Assembly (NCBI GenBank): GCA_963821275.1
Contig: CAWGDF010000011.1
Span: 580,121 to 644,120, forward strand
Reading direction: 5' to 3'
DNA: 64,000 nucleotides
Origin: JACVRW01 sp963821275
GTDB taxonomy: Bacteria > Actinomycetota > Thermoleophilia > Solirubrobacterales > Thermoleophilaceae
The notes below the pieces were generated by a model, which worked only from the letters and a program-made list of their open reading frames with translations, was not told the origin of the DNA and searched no databases. Both the position numbers and the translations under genes were made by a program. Of the stretch, positions 49,502 to 58,336 are shown piece by piece. Numbering within the stretch: the first letter of the stretch is position 1; each line of letters begins with the position of its first letter.

Positions 49502-50851
49502 TCAGGCGGGAGCCCGTTCCGGGACCCCCTCGTCCGCGGCGTCGCTCGCCTCGGAAGGCCGCCGCGCCTTCAGGCGGAGGGTGACCAGGTGCGCAACGAC
49601 CACGCCGACGATGATGAGCGGGCCCGCGCCTGCGCCCGTTCCGCTCGTGAGCAGCACTGCAAGCACCGTGGCGGACAACGGCAGGCCGAGCACCGAGACA
49701 ACCGAAGCACCGATACCCACGGCCACCGCCGGAGTGACCTCGAAGCCCGGAAGCTCGGCGGCGATGAGCCCCGCCGCGGCGCCGAGGAACAGGGCGGGGA
49801 ACACCGGGCCGCCACGGAAGCTGCCAAGCGACAGGGCATAGGCGATTCCCTTGCAGGCGACCAGCAGCGAGAGCGCGGCCAGCGACCAGGCTTCGGGCGT
49901 GGCGACGAGCGGTCCGATGGCGTCCTCGCCGGAGAACAGCACGTTGCTCACGCTCTTGTCAGCGGCCTCGGAGAACCCGATCGCCAGGCCGGAGACGATG
50001 AGCCCAACCGCAGGGAGAACCAGAAAGGGCCTTGGTTTCGCGACGCGCTGGGTTTCCCCGGCCAGCCGAAAGATCAGGAACGTGACCACGGCGACCCCGG
50101 CACTCAGGAGGATCGTCCAGCCGAAGTCGGCGACGTCCGGCTGCGGAAAGCCGGGCAGATTCAACTGGCTGAGCGAGATGTCGCTGACGCTCAGGCCGGT
50201 CAGCGATCCCAAACCGATCCAGGTCAGCGAGCCGATCCCGGAGGCGAGCAGACCCGGCACGAGGACGACCGGCAAGCGGGGGCCACCGAGGCCGGCCGCC
50301 TCGATCAGGATCACCGCTGCGATTATCGGCGAGCCGAACAGGAACGCGAGCGCCGCGAACGCGGCCGCGGCCGCGAGCAGGGCGTCCACCTCCTCCGACC
50401 CCTTCCGGAGCCGCCTCGCGGCGAAGATCCCGATCCCCCCGCCGATCGCGATGAGGGGGGCCTCCGGGCCGACCACGAGCCCCAGCCCGATGCTGGCGAG
50501 GCCGGCGGCGACCACCCCCGGGAGCTCGATCGGCTGCGGCGTTCCTGGATTCAGGCCCTCGGCTGGGATGTGGCCTCCCTGTCCGGGAAGACGCACGATG
50601 GCCAGCGCCGTCAGCAGCCCCGCGAGCGCGAGTACGGGCGGGTACCACCACAGCGGGGTGGTCTCGTACCCGAGCTCACTCGGGATGTCGGTGAACACCC
50701 ACTTCTGCATGTAGTGCACCAGCTCGAGAAAGCCCCAGGCGGCGACGGACACGACCACCCCGACGATCGAGGCCACGACGAGCAGGGCGAGGAACCGCCT
50801 GCTCCGGAGCAGAACGGCGGGGTCGGGAGCTGAAGTCGGGGCGTCAGCCAT
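49502..50851 (-). CDS. ClC-type chloride channel/antiporter
   Basis: A 449-residue ClC-family membrane protein. GLGLVVGPEAPLIAIGGGIG carries the GxEGP-like selectivity loop (here GPEAP), with GSPIIAAVILIEAAG, GSFRGGPVFPALFLG and GLPLSATVLAVLLT further on. No CBS domains. The gating glutamate of exchangers is in GPEAP, so transport by exchange is possible. ATG 50851 gives MADAPTS; ATG 50869 is an alternative. Confidence 0.9.
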   Translation of the reverse strand: MADAPTSAPDPAVLLRSRRFLALLVVASIVGVVVSVAAWGFLELVHYMQKWVFTDIPSELGYETTPLWWYPPVLALAGLLTALAIVRLPGQGGHIPAEGLNPGTPQPIELPGVVAAGLASIGLGLVVGPEAPLIAIGGGIGIFAARRLRKGSEEVDALLAAAAAFAALAFLFGSPIIAAVILIEAAGLGGPRLPVVLVPGLLASGIGSLTWIGLGSLTGLSVSDISLSQLNLPGFPQPDVADFGWTILLSAGVAVVTFLIFRLAGETQRVAKPRPFLVLPAVGLIVSGLAIGFSEAADKSVSNVLFSGEDAIGPLVATPEAWSLAALSLLVACKGIAYALSLGSFRGGPVFPALFLGAAAGLIAAELPGFEVTPAVAVGIGASVVSVLGLPLSATVLAVLLTSGTGAGAGPLIIVGVVVAHLVTLRLKARRPSEASDAADEGVPERAPA

Positions 50852-51103
50852 GCGGGGCCTCGCCCTCATCGAGCCTGGGATCCCCCGGTTTCGGGCGACC
50901 GAACCAGGATGGGGGCATTCGTCGGGCCGGCCTCAAGGCTCGGCCACCGTACCCGCTCGTCTCGTGCCGCATCTCCCCCGGAGCGGGTGATCTCGACGCG
51001 CTGGTCATATCGCCCCGATCGGGCGATGCGGTGCCGCCCAGCTTGAGTGAGGCTCGGGGACTGTGCAGCTGATCCTGCTCCGCGTCGATCAACCCGAGCT
51101 CCC

Positions 51104-52408
51104 GTGAGTCGGCGGCTGGCCGCCATCGTCGCGCTGCTGGTGGGAGCCGCCACCATCGCCCTCGCGGTTGCGGTGGCGGTGAGCGAGTTCCCCCGCGGCT
51201 TGGGCCTGCTCGCCTGCGTGGTGGTCGCGGGTGCTGCGGCCTGGTACGGCGTGCTCCGGCGGGGAATCGCCCACGTGGCGGGGCTCACCGTTGCCGGGCT
51301 GGCGCTGGCCGGCGCCGTGGCGCTGCTTCTCGCGGGGGGCTCACTGCTGGCACAGCTGCTGGTGGTCGCGGGCCTTCTCGTCTCCCTTGCTGCGGCGCGT
51401 GCCGCCATCGCGGTGCACGTGCCTCTGCCGGGCGCGACCGCCCCGAGCAATCCCGTTCTCTTCTTCAATCCAAAGTCCGGCGGGGGCAAGGCGGAGCGAT
51501 TCTCGCTCGCCGACGAGGCGCGGGCGCGCGGGATCGACCCGATCGAGCTGAAGCCCGGCAACGACCTGGAGGCCCTCGTTCGGGACGCCGTGGACGGCGG
51601 CGCCGATGGGCTCGCCATGGCCGGCGGCGACGGCTCCCAGGCCGTGGTCGCCGCGGTCGCCGCCGAGCTCGGCCTGCCCTATGCCTGCGTGCCCGCCGGC
51701 ACCCGCAACCACTTCGCGCTCGACCTCGGCGTCGACCGCGACGATGTCGTCGGCGCCCTTGACGCCTTCGTGGACGGCGGCGAGCGGGTGGTGGACCTCG
51801 CGGAGGTGAACGGGCGCGTGTTCGTGAACAACGTTTCGCTGGGGCTCTACGCCGAGGCGGTGCAGCGAGAGGGTTATCGCGACGCGAAGATCCGGACGCT
51901 GCTCGACACCGTCCCGGAAGTGCTGGGGCCCGGCAGCGGGGAGCTCGACCTGCGCTGGACCGGCCCGGGCGGGCACTCCCACCATTCGGGCGCGGCGGTG
52001 CTCGTCTCCAACAACCGCTACCGGCTCGGCCGTGCAGTCGGCTCGGGGACACGGCCGCGGATCGACGATGGCCTGCTCGGCGTGACGGTCTTCGGCGCGC
52101 CCACCGGGCGCGGGGAGGGTGGCCGGCTGTTGCAGCGGCCGTGGCGCGAGTGGTCCGCACCGGCGTTCGAGGTCGACGCCGACCGCCCAATCCCCGCCGG
52201 CATCGACGGTGAGGCGCTCGTGCTCGACGCTCCCCTACGCTTCCGCATCCGGCCGGGAGTCCTGAACGTGCGCGTCGCTCGCGCACATCCGGGCGCCTCG
52301 CCCTCGGCAATGGCCCCCGAGGGCATGTGGGCCGGCGTGGTCGAGCTGGCGCGAATCGCCCGCAGTGGGCACTCGAGCAACGAACCCTCACAGCAAAGGA
52401 GACCCTGA
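51104..52408 (+). CDS. Diacylglycerol kinase-family protein with N-terminal membrane domain
   Basis: A 434-residue protein. Residues 1-105 form four membrane segments (LAAIVALLVGAATIALAVAV and on). Then a DAGKc lipid-kinase domain: LFFNPKSGGGKAERF, nucleotide motif MAGGDGSQAVVA (near residue 170), CVPAGTRNHFALDLG, NNVSLGLYAEAV, GIDGEAL. This is the YegS/BmrU-like family; it phosphorylates a lipid such as diacylglycerol. The last bases overlap the amphi-Trp gene start (TGATG). GTG 51104 chosen because it starts just before the first helix. Confidence 0.85.
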   Translation: MSRRLAAIVALLVGAATIALAVAVAVSEFPRGLGLLACVVVAGAAAWYGVLRRGIAHVAGLTVAGLALAGAVALLLAGGSLLAQLLVVAGLLVSLAAARAAIAVHVPLPGATAPSNPVLFFNPKSGGGKAERFSLADEARARGIDPIELKPGNDLEALVRDAVDGGADGLAMAGGDGSQAVVAAVAAELGLPYACVPAGTRNHFALDLGVDRDDVVGALDAFVDGGERVVDLAEVNGRVFVNNVSLGLYAEAVQREGYRDAKIRTLLDTVPEVLGPGSGELDLRWTGPGGHSHHSGAAVLVSNNRYRLGRAVGSGTRPRIDDGLLGVTVFGAPTGRGEGGRLLQRPWREWSAPAFEVDADRPIPAGIDGEALVLDAPLRFRIRPGVLNVRVARAHPGASPSAMAPEGMWAGVVELARIARSGHSSNEPSQQRRP

Positions 52409-52626
52409 TGGATCTGATGGAGATCACCGAGAAGGAGCGGCTGAGCCGCGAGGACGCCGCCGCCCGGCTACACGCCGTCGCCGACGCCCTCGCGCGGCAC
52501 AACGACGTGGAGTTCGACCGGGGCGGGATCCACTTCAAGGTCCACGTTCCGGACGAGGTGGACTTCAAGCTCGAGATCGAGATCGAGGACGACGAGAAGG
52601 AGCTCGAGATCGAGCTCAAGTGGTGA
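52408..52626 (+). CDS. Amphi-Trp domain protein
   Basis: A 72-residue protein of the amphi-Trp family (TIGR04354): EITEKERLSREDAAARLHAV, ADALARHNDVEFDRGG, then alternating acidic and hydrophobic strands ending in Trp (the last residue). Named for its amphipathic strands and terminal tryptophan; role not established. Starts on the stop codon of the lipid-kinase gene and has AAAGGAG upstream, so the two are cotranslated. Confidence 0.85.
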   Translation: MDLMEITEKERLSREDAAARLHAVADALARHNDVEFDRGGIHFKVHVPDEVDFKLEIEIEDDEKELEIELKW

Positions 52627-52657
52627 GCGGGCGGACTGAGCGGGCGGACTGAGCACG

Positions 52658-54028
52658 GTGGGGGTAGCTGCGGGGCGGCTCGGCCGCCGACGCAGGCCGG
52701 GCGGCGCGATCGGCGTCGTGGTCCTGCTGTGCGCGGCGGCGGGGATCGTCGCGTCGGAGGTGTGGCACGGCCCGATCGTCCTGTCGCTGTCGCCGAGCCA
52801 CGGGATCGACGAGGGCGACCTCGTTGCGTTCCCGCTCGTCGTCCTGGCGATCGCGATCGCGCGCGGCACGACTCGGCGCCGAGTGCCGGAGGCGGGGCGC
52901 CGTACCTCGCCGGGGAGCCGGTCGCTTCCGGCCGCGGCGATCGTGGTCGGCGCGCTCCTGCTGTTCGCAGGTGTCCTCGTCAAGGCGGGGGGTGGGCCGC
53001 TGGTGCCGTCCGGCGGCGGGACGTTCGACGGCACGATCCGGCAGGCGAGCGGCGCGACCGCCGTGCCGGTGCATCACTGGTCGCACGTCGCGTTGACCTA
53101 CGACGGCGCCATTCTGCGGCTGTACGTGAACGGCCGGCAGGTTTCGAGCCGGCGGACGACCGGCTCGATCCAGACACCCGGCAGCCCGCTGTGGATCGGC
53201 GGGAACCATCCCTACGGGGAGTACTTCCGGGGCCTCATCGACGAGGTACGGGTCTACGACCGGGCCCTCGCTCGCGAGGAGATCCGGAGGGACATGGCCA
53301 CGCCTGTCGAGTCCGCGAGCGGTCTCAGGGCGGCCTATGGGTTCGACCAGGGCTCCGGCCCGCGGGCCACGGATTCCTCCGGCGACGGGAACTCCGGGGC
53401 GATCCAGCGTGCCACATGGACCCGGGGCCGCTACGGGAACGCGCTCCGCTTCGACGGCCACGGCGCCCTCGTGAGGGTGCCGGCGTCGGCATCGCTGGAC
53501 CTCACGGACGCGATGACCCTGTCGGGATGGATTCGTCCGAGCGTGCGGCAAAGTGGCTGGCGGACCATCGTCCAGCGGCAGGCCGACGCGTACCTCCTAT
53601 CCGCCGGCAGCAGTGGGGCTGAGCGCGTCGGACTGTTCGACGACCTGCGTATCGCAGCGCTCGTGGCGGCAGCCATCTGGTTCTGCCTTCTGATCGCAAC
53701 CGGCCGGGGCCCCCGCGCCGCCGCTCGACGCCGGTCCTGGTGGCTCCCAGTCGGGCTCTTCGTCCTCGGCTCGCTCGGCGACGCCGCGCTCGCGCCCGGC
53801 GGCACCCTCATCGGGCCGGCCCTCGTGGCGCTATGGCTGGCCGCCACGGCCTCGACCCGCGCCCATGCGCTCAGCTTCCTGCTCGCCGCGCTCGTGTTCA
53901 CGGGCCTGACGATCGCCTCACTCGCCGACCTGGGAGGCGTCGACATCACGCTCTCTCAGCCCAAGGCGCGGTCGCCCGCACGGCAGCGCTCGGCACGCTC
54001 TTCCTGCTGGCCGGGGTGCAGGGATTGA
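52658..54028 (+). CDS. LamG-domain membrane protein, C-terminus frame-broken
   Basis: About 456 residues. Membrane helices at the N-terminus (AIGVVVLLCAAAGIVASEVW, LVAFPLVVLAIAIA) and near residue 330-430; between them two concanavalin-like LamG modules: VPVHHWSHVALTYDGAILRL, GLIDEVRVYDRALAREEI and GLRAAYGFDQGSGPRATDSS, LSGWIRPSVRQSGW. The C-terminal 25 residues in this frame are not protein-like, whereas the next frame reads AALGTLFLLAGVQGLTARRR to a stop at 54067-54069, so one base is probably missing near 53965-53985. LamG modules bind glycans or proteins on the outside. GTG start. Confidence 0.7.
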   Translation: MGVAAGRLGRRRRPGGAIGVVVLLCAAAGIVASEVWHGPIVLSLSPSHGIDEGDLVAFPLVVLAIAIARGTTRRRVPEAGRRTSPGSRSLPAAAIVVGALLLFAGVLVKAGGGPLVPSGGGTFDGTIRQASGATAVPVHHWSHVALTYDGAILRLYVNGRQVSSRRTTGSIQTPGSPLWIGGNHPYGEYFRGLIDEVRVYDRALAREEIRRDMATPVESASGLRAAYGFDQGSGPRATDSSGDGNSGAIQRATWTRGRYGNALRFDGHGALVRVPASASLDLTDAMTLSGWIRPSVRQSGWRTIVQRQADAYLLSAGSSGAERVGLFDDLRIAALVAAAIWFCLLIATGRGPRAAARRRSWWLPVGLFVLGSLGDAALAPGGTLIGPALVALWLAATASTRAHALSFLLAALVFTGLTIASLADLGGVDITLSQPKARSPARQRSARSSCWPGCRD

Positions 54029-54146
54029 CGGCCCGGAGACGCAGAGAAGCGCCGCTCGGCGGGCGGTGACCCCCGGGCTCCTCCCGTCGCCGGACGGTAC
54101 ATCAAGAGGTTGCCGAACAGCCTGTCCGGCTCGTAGGATCGGCCGG

Positions 54147-54918
54147 ATGGCCGAGTACGTCCTGGACCATCACCTCGAAGGTGAGCGCTCGCGGCTGGCG
54201 CTGATGTCGCGACTGCTCGACCCGATGCACCGCCGCCACATCGAGTCGCTCGCCGTGGGTCCGGGCGCTCGGGCGCTCGAGGTTGGCTGCGGCAACGGCT
54301 CGATCTCCGCCTGGCTCGCCGAGCGCGTCGGCCCCGCGGCGAGGTGGTCGCCTTCGATCTCGACCTGTCGCTCGTCGACGTGCAGGCGCCGAGGCTCGAG
54401 CTGCGACAAGGCGACATCGTCGCGGGCCCGGTCGATCCGGGCAGCTTCGATCTCGTGACCGCGCGGGCGGTGCTGCACCACGTCACGGACGTCGAGGCGG
54501 CGATTCGGAACCTCGTCGCCAGCTTGGCGCCAGGGGCCTCGATCCTGCTGATCGAGCCGGACTTCCTGCCGGTCAGCGTCGCCGAGCCACCCGAGGTGCG
54601 AGCGTTCTGGAGCGGCTGGCTCGCATGGTCGCGTGACGAGGGGATCGACTACCACGTGGGTCGCACACTGGCCCCGCGGCTCGCGGCGGCGGGCCTCGAG
54701 CAGGTCGCGGGGACGGCCGAGACCGCCGTCTACAACGGGGGCTCACAGTGGGCGGACTACTGGACCCAGACGGTCGTCGAGCTACGCGGCCGGCTCGTGA
54801 AGTCAGGCAGGCTCGACGACCGGCTCGTCGATCGATTCCTCGCCCACTGCGACGACCCGACTGGTGGACGCAGACCATCGCCTTCACCGCCGTCCACGCC
54901 CGCGCACCCGGCGGCTGA
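54147..54918 (+). pseudogene. SAM-dependent methyltransferase with two frame breaks
   Basis: ATG 54147 opens AEYVLDHHLEGERSRLALMS, LLDPMHRRHIESLAVGP, GARALEVGCGNGSISAWLAE, a SAM motif. The frame shifts near 54340 to GEVVAFDLDLSLVDVQAPRL, SFDLVTARAVLHHVTDVEAA, ILLIEPDFLPVSVAEPPEVR, then again near 54862 to WWTQTIAFTAVHARAPGG before the stop at 54916. Each break is a one-base deletion. The order of motifs is that of a complete small-molecule methyltransferase, so this may be a working gene with sequence errors. Confidence 0.7.
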
Positions 54919-54935
54919 GCTACGTGGCGTCCGGT

Positions 54936-56072
54936 TCAGCGCAGCTCGCGGAAGAAGCCGCGGATGTCGTCGAGTAGGAGGTCGGGGGCGTCTTGTGGTG
55001 CGAAGTGGCTGCCGCGCTCGTAGCGCTGCCAGCTGATGATGTTGGCGTGGTCGCGCTCGGCGAAGCGCCGCACTGACTGGAAGTCCTCGGCGAAGATCGC
55101 AACCCCGGTCGGGGTGGTGGTGGGCTCTGTCGGGTGCTGGTCGGCGTGGGTGTCCTCGTAGTAGCGCCGGATGGACGAGCCGATGGTGCCGGTAAGCCAG
55201 TAGGCGGAGGCATGAGTCAGGATGTCGTCCGGCTCGAGCCAGCGCTGGAAGAGCTGGGTCACCCAGGCGAGCCAGCCGGCGGGCGAGTCCTGCAGCGCGT
55301 AGGCCAGCGTCTGCGGTTGGGCGGACTGATAGGCGTTGTAGGCGAGGCCGCCGGCGGCCGTGAACTGCTCGAGGAACTGCATCGCGCCCTTGTCCTCTTC
55401 GCTCATGTCGGCGAACTCCGCCGGGTCTCCCGAGGGGAAGGAGAAGAGCTGGGTGACATGCACCCCCACTACCCGCTCCGCGTCCTTGCGGCCGACCTCG
55501 GGTGAGATAAGTGAGCCTGAGTCGTTGCCGTGCGCGCCGTAGCGCTTGTAGCCCAAACGGGCCATCAGCTCGACCCACGCCCGCGCGATTCGCTGCGTGT
55601 CCCAGCCCCGGCCGGTCGTCGGGCCGGAGAAGGCGACGCCGGGTAGGGACGGGATGACCAGGTGGAAGGCGTCCGTTGGATCGCCGTCGTAGGCCCGCGG
55701 GTCGCTTAACGGCCCGATCAGGTCGAGATACTCGAAGACGGACATCGGCCAGCCGTGTGTGCAGATCAGCGCCAGCGCGTCGGGCTCGGGCGAGCGGACG
55801 TGGATGAAGTGCAGCGACTGGCCGTCGATCGTCGTCGCGAACTGGGGATGCGCGTTGAGCCTGGTCTCCTGGTGGCGCCAGTCGAACGCCGTCCGCCAGT
55901 GCTCAACCAGCTCGCGGACATACTCGAGCGGAACTCCGTAGCGCCCCGCCGCACCGGGCAGCTCGTCGGGCCAGCGCACCTGGGACAAGCGTGCCTGGAG
56001 GTCGTCGAGGTCGGCTTGCGGCAGCTCAGCCTTGAACGGTCGCAACTCGGAACCCTCGGTTGGCTTGCTCAC
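54936..56072 (-). CDS. Epoxide hydrolase (EHN-domain alpha/beta hydrolase)
   Basis: A 378-residue epoxide hydrolase with the N-terminal EHN domain (LRPFKAELPQADLDDLQARL, VRWPDELPGAAGRYGVPLEY). Catalytic elements: oxyanion motif THGWPMSVFEYLD, nucleophile Asp in GAHGNDSGSLI, and the terminal His in YERGSHFAPQDAPDLLL. It converts epoxides to diols. AAAGGAG 6 bp before the GTG start. Divergent from the MarR gene across a palindromic region, so likely induced by the substrate or product. Confidence 0.93.
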   Translation of the reverse strand: MSKPTEGSELRPFKAELPQADLDDLQARLSQVRWPDELPGAAGRYGVPLEYVRELVEHWRTAFDWRHQETRLNAHPQFATTIDGQSLHFIHVRSPEPDALALICTHGWPMSVFEYLDLIGPLSDPRAYDGDPTDAFHLVIPSLPGVAFSGPTTGRGWDTQRIARAWVELMARLGYKRYGAHGNDSGSLISPEVGRKDAERVVGVHVTQLFSFPSGDPAEFADMSEEDKGAMQFLEQFTAAGGLAYNAYQSAQPQTLAYALQDSPAGWLAWVTQLFQRWLEPDDILTHASAYWLTGTIGSSIRRYYEDTHADQHPTEPTTTPTGVAIFAEDFQSVRRFAERDHANIISWQRYERGSHFAPQDAPDLLLDDIRGFFRELR

Positions 56073-56080
56073 GTGCGCTC

Positions 56081-56108
56081 CTTTCAGTGTAGACTCTTAG
56101 AGTGAAAG
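56081..56108. promoter_or_regulatory. Candidate MarR operator between epoxide hydrolase and marR
   Basis: CTTTCA (56081-56086) and TGAAAG (56103-56108) form an inverted pair, inside which ACTCTTAGAGT (56093-56103) is a perfect odd palindrome. A similar GTCTGAGAGACTTAG follows at 56119. The 60-bp gap between two divergent starts, one a MarR-type repressor, is the natural place for an operator. Confidence 0.55.
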
Positions 56109-56132
56109 TAGTTTAGCGTCTGAGAGACTTAG

Positions 56133-56606
56133 TTGCCAAGAAGTTCCCTCAAGGCGGACAAGATCGCCGCGCTGATCTCCGCGTTCCGCACAAGCGGCAA
56201 CCTCGACCGCGCCTTCGACAACCGCGCAGCCGAGGCGCTCGGCGTCAACCTCACCGACCTCCACTGCCTGAACATCGTCGAGAACCGCGGCGGTGTCACC
56301 GCCGGCGCCCTGGCGGCGGAGGCAGGCCTCACGACTGGCGCCGTCACCGGCGTCGTTGACCGGCTCGAGCGCGCCGGGTACGCCCGCCGAGTGCCTGATC
56401 CCGCGGACCGCCGCCGGGTCGACATAGAGGTCACCGACCACTTCTATGCCCGCGCGGACGACATCTGGCGCCCGGTGGCCGCCGAGTGGCAGGCTGAGCT
56501 CGCCCGCCGTTTCACGGGCGACCAGCTCGATCTCATTACCGACTTCCTGCACGCCACGAACGAGCTGACCCGCTACCACCTCGAGCGCATTTCCTCGCCC
56601 CGGTGA
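56133..56606 (+). CDS. MarR-family transcriptional regulator
   Basis: A 157-residue winged-helix regulator: DLHCLNIVENRGGVTAGALA, EAGLTTGAVTGVVDRLERAG, YARRVPDPADRRRVDIEVT is the classic MarR helix-turn-helix and wing. The dimer helices are at both ends. TTG start at 56133. Divergent from the epoxide hydrolase, with palindromes in between; likely represses both genes and responds to an aromatic or epoxide ligand. Confidence 0.92.
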   Translation: MPRSSLKADKIAALISAFRTSGNLDRAFDNRAAEALGVNLTDLHCLNIVENRGGVTAGALAAEAGLTTGAVTGVVDRLERAGYARRVPDPADRRRVDIEVTDHFYARADDIWRPVAAEWQAELARRFTGDQLDLITDFLHATNELTRYHLERISSPR

Positions 56607-56652
56607 GCGCAGGCCCGCAGCGCCGCTTCGACAGCCAAGGGGCAGGCGACGG

Positions 56653-57366
56653 CTACGTGAAGACGTTCACGGCCCGTGCGATGACGAGCCCGAGGATCGC
56701 GATCGAGATGACCGCCTGGACCGTCATGGTGATCTTGGCCCACGGCACGAGCGGCATGACGTCGGTGGGGCTGAAGGCCGTCGCGTTGGTGAAGGCCAGA
56801 TACAGGTAGTCGATGAAGCGAGGTTGCCAGCCCCGTGGTGCGGTTTCCGGGTTCAGGTGTTGCGGGAACGCGAGGTCGGGGTGAACTGGAGCGTGGTGGG
56901 CGCGCGCCGCCGCGCCGCCACCGTCCAGCTCCCAATAGAGCAGCGCGAACGCGATGTTGTTCGATAGCCACACCAGGGAGCCGGCCTCGAGGAGATCGCT
57001 CGCCGAGTTCGTCTCGACGCCACCGTGGATGAGGTCGTCGACCAGCTGCACCGTCGACCACAGCGCGCCCAAGACGAGGACGGACACAAGCACAATGGAA
57101 AGCGCCCGGAGCAGGTGCGAGCGACGGTCGATCTTGCCGGGATCGCCCGCGATCACCGCCACGAGCAGCGCGCCTTCGATGAGCGGGAGCGCCCAGTTCG
57201 GGCCGGCCCGCACGGCGTCCGGCAAGAGGACGGTGAGTACGATCGCCGCGACCACAGCGCCCGCCATCGGCCAGCGCGCCTCGCCTCCGACGAAGTCCTC
57301 TCCGACCTGATCGGAGGTGCCCGCGCCTGTCGACCCATCGTTCGGCGTATCGGGCCGAAGGGTCAT
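56653..57366 (-). CDS. DUF1345-like integral membrane protein
   Basis: A 237-residue protein with five or six membrane helices (AGAVVAAIVLTVLLPDAV, LPLIEGALLVAVIAG, LSIVLVSVLVLGALWSTVQL) and the C-terminal RFIDYLYLAFTNATAFSPTD then VPWAKITMTVQAVISIAIL. The last part resembles the pore/filter end of DUF1345 and two-TM potassium channel relatives. ATG 57366 is used; ATG 57387 is possible. Function unknown, perhaps ion conductance. Confidence 0.7.
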   Translation of the reverse strand: MTLRPDTPNDGSTGAGTSDQVGEDFVGGEARWPMAGAVVAAIVLTVLLPDAVRAGPNWALPLIEGALLVAVIAGDPGKIDRRSHLLRALSIVLVSVLVLGALWSTVQLVDDLIHGGVETNSASDLLEAGSLVWLSNNIAFALLYWELDGGGAAARAHHAPVHPDLAFPQHLNPETAPRGWQPRFIDYLYLAFTNATAFSPTDVMPLVPWAKITMTVQAVISIAILGLVIARAVNVFT

Positions 57367-57440
57367 CCGACAGAATCCTAAGCTCACGGCCTGGCTCTAA
57401 GGTCCCCCACGCCGACAGCGGATCTATCTCGGAAGGCGGG

Positions 57441-58063
57441 TTGATCGTGAACATCGTGAAGGTCCTCCCTATGGCGTTCGTGATGATCGCCGGTCCGCAG
57501 GTCCTCAGCGCGATCTTCCTTGCGACGAGCGAGAACTGGCGTCGCAACTCGGCCGCGTACGTCGCCGGTGCGGCCCTCTCCATCACCGCGATCGTGACGC
57601 TCGCCTACGTCGTCGGCCGCGGCGCCCTGAACGCCGGCGCGTCTCACGACACACTCGACATCGTTGTCCTGGTGCTGCTCGTCGCCGCCGCCCTGCACGC
57701 CTTCCTCACGCGCAAGACGGCCGAGCCACCGAAATGGATGGGCAAACTGCAGACCGCGCAGCCCAGGTTCTCGTTCAGACTCGGCTTCCTGCTTCTGGGC
57801 GTGTTCCCGACCGACATCCTCACCTCGTGGGCCGTCGGCTCCTATCTCTCAAACCACGGCGATCCGTGGTGGCACTACCTGCCCTTCGTGCTGCTCACGC
57901 TGCTATTCCTCGGGCTGCCGTCGCTCCTGATTCTCGCGTTCGGTAGCGAGCGCAGACCTTCCTGCCGAAGGCGCGCGACTGGATGAAAGCGAACTCATGG
58001 GTCATCAGCGAGATCGTGATCGTGTTCTTCATCGCCATCACGGCCAACAGCCTCGCGGGCTAG
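57441..58063 (+). pseudogene. GAP (Sap, sulfolipid-addressing-like) family membrane protein with a C-terminal frame break
   Basis: TTG 57441 opens VNIVKVLPMAFVMIAGPQVL and LSAIFLATSENWRRNSAAYV, then RFSFRLGFLLLGVFPTDILT and NHGDPWWHYLPFVLLTLLFL, a six-helix protein of the GAP/Sap family. In the written frame it ends early at 57984-57986, but one base earlier frame continues FLPKARDWMKANSWVISEIV and VIVFFIAITANSLAG to TAG at 58061, the true C-terminus. A single missing base near 57952 explains this. GGAAGG precedes the start. Confidence 0.75.
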
Positions 58064-58122
58064 CTGATTGATTCCGCGGCCGCGTGTGCGCGGGGGCGCA
58101 CCGGGACCGAGCCGGGCGAGGG

Positions 58123-58171
58123 GGGGTTCCTGACGTTGCGTCCAACTATTGGACGTTTCGTGCGGAACCCC
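58123..58171. terminator. Two-level hairpin in the gap after the GAP-family gene
   Basis: Outer arms GGGGTTCC (58123-58130) and GGAACCCC (58164-58171) enclose an inner perfect stem CGTCCAA-CTA-TTGGACG (58139-58155). Could terminate transcripts from both sides. The flanking run of G (58119-58127) resembles other G-run motifs at 6745 and 63882. Confidence 0.45.
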
Positions 58172-58336
58172 TCCCTACCCCGCCCGTTTCCCCGCCGCAG
58201 GCGCCGAAGGCGGCGCGCCAAGCAGGGCGCCACCCGCGTGCGCGAGGTCGCGGAATCAGTCATCTAGCGATCCCGGTCGAGGGGTCTCCTGCGCCTCGCC
58301 ATATTCGGGGATCACGATGATCGAAGACGCCGCATT

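Noticed and set aside
52627..52657. Short direct repeat GAGCGGGCGGACT (two copies)
   Set aside because: Only two 13-bp copies in a short gap; could be chance or a small duplication.
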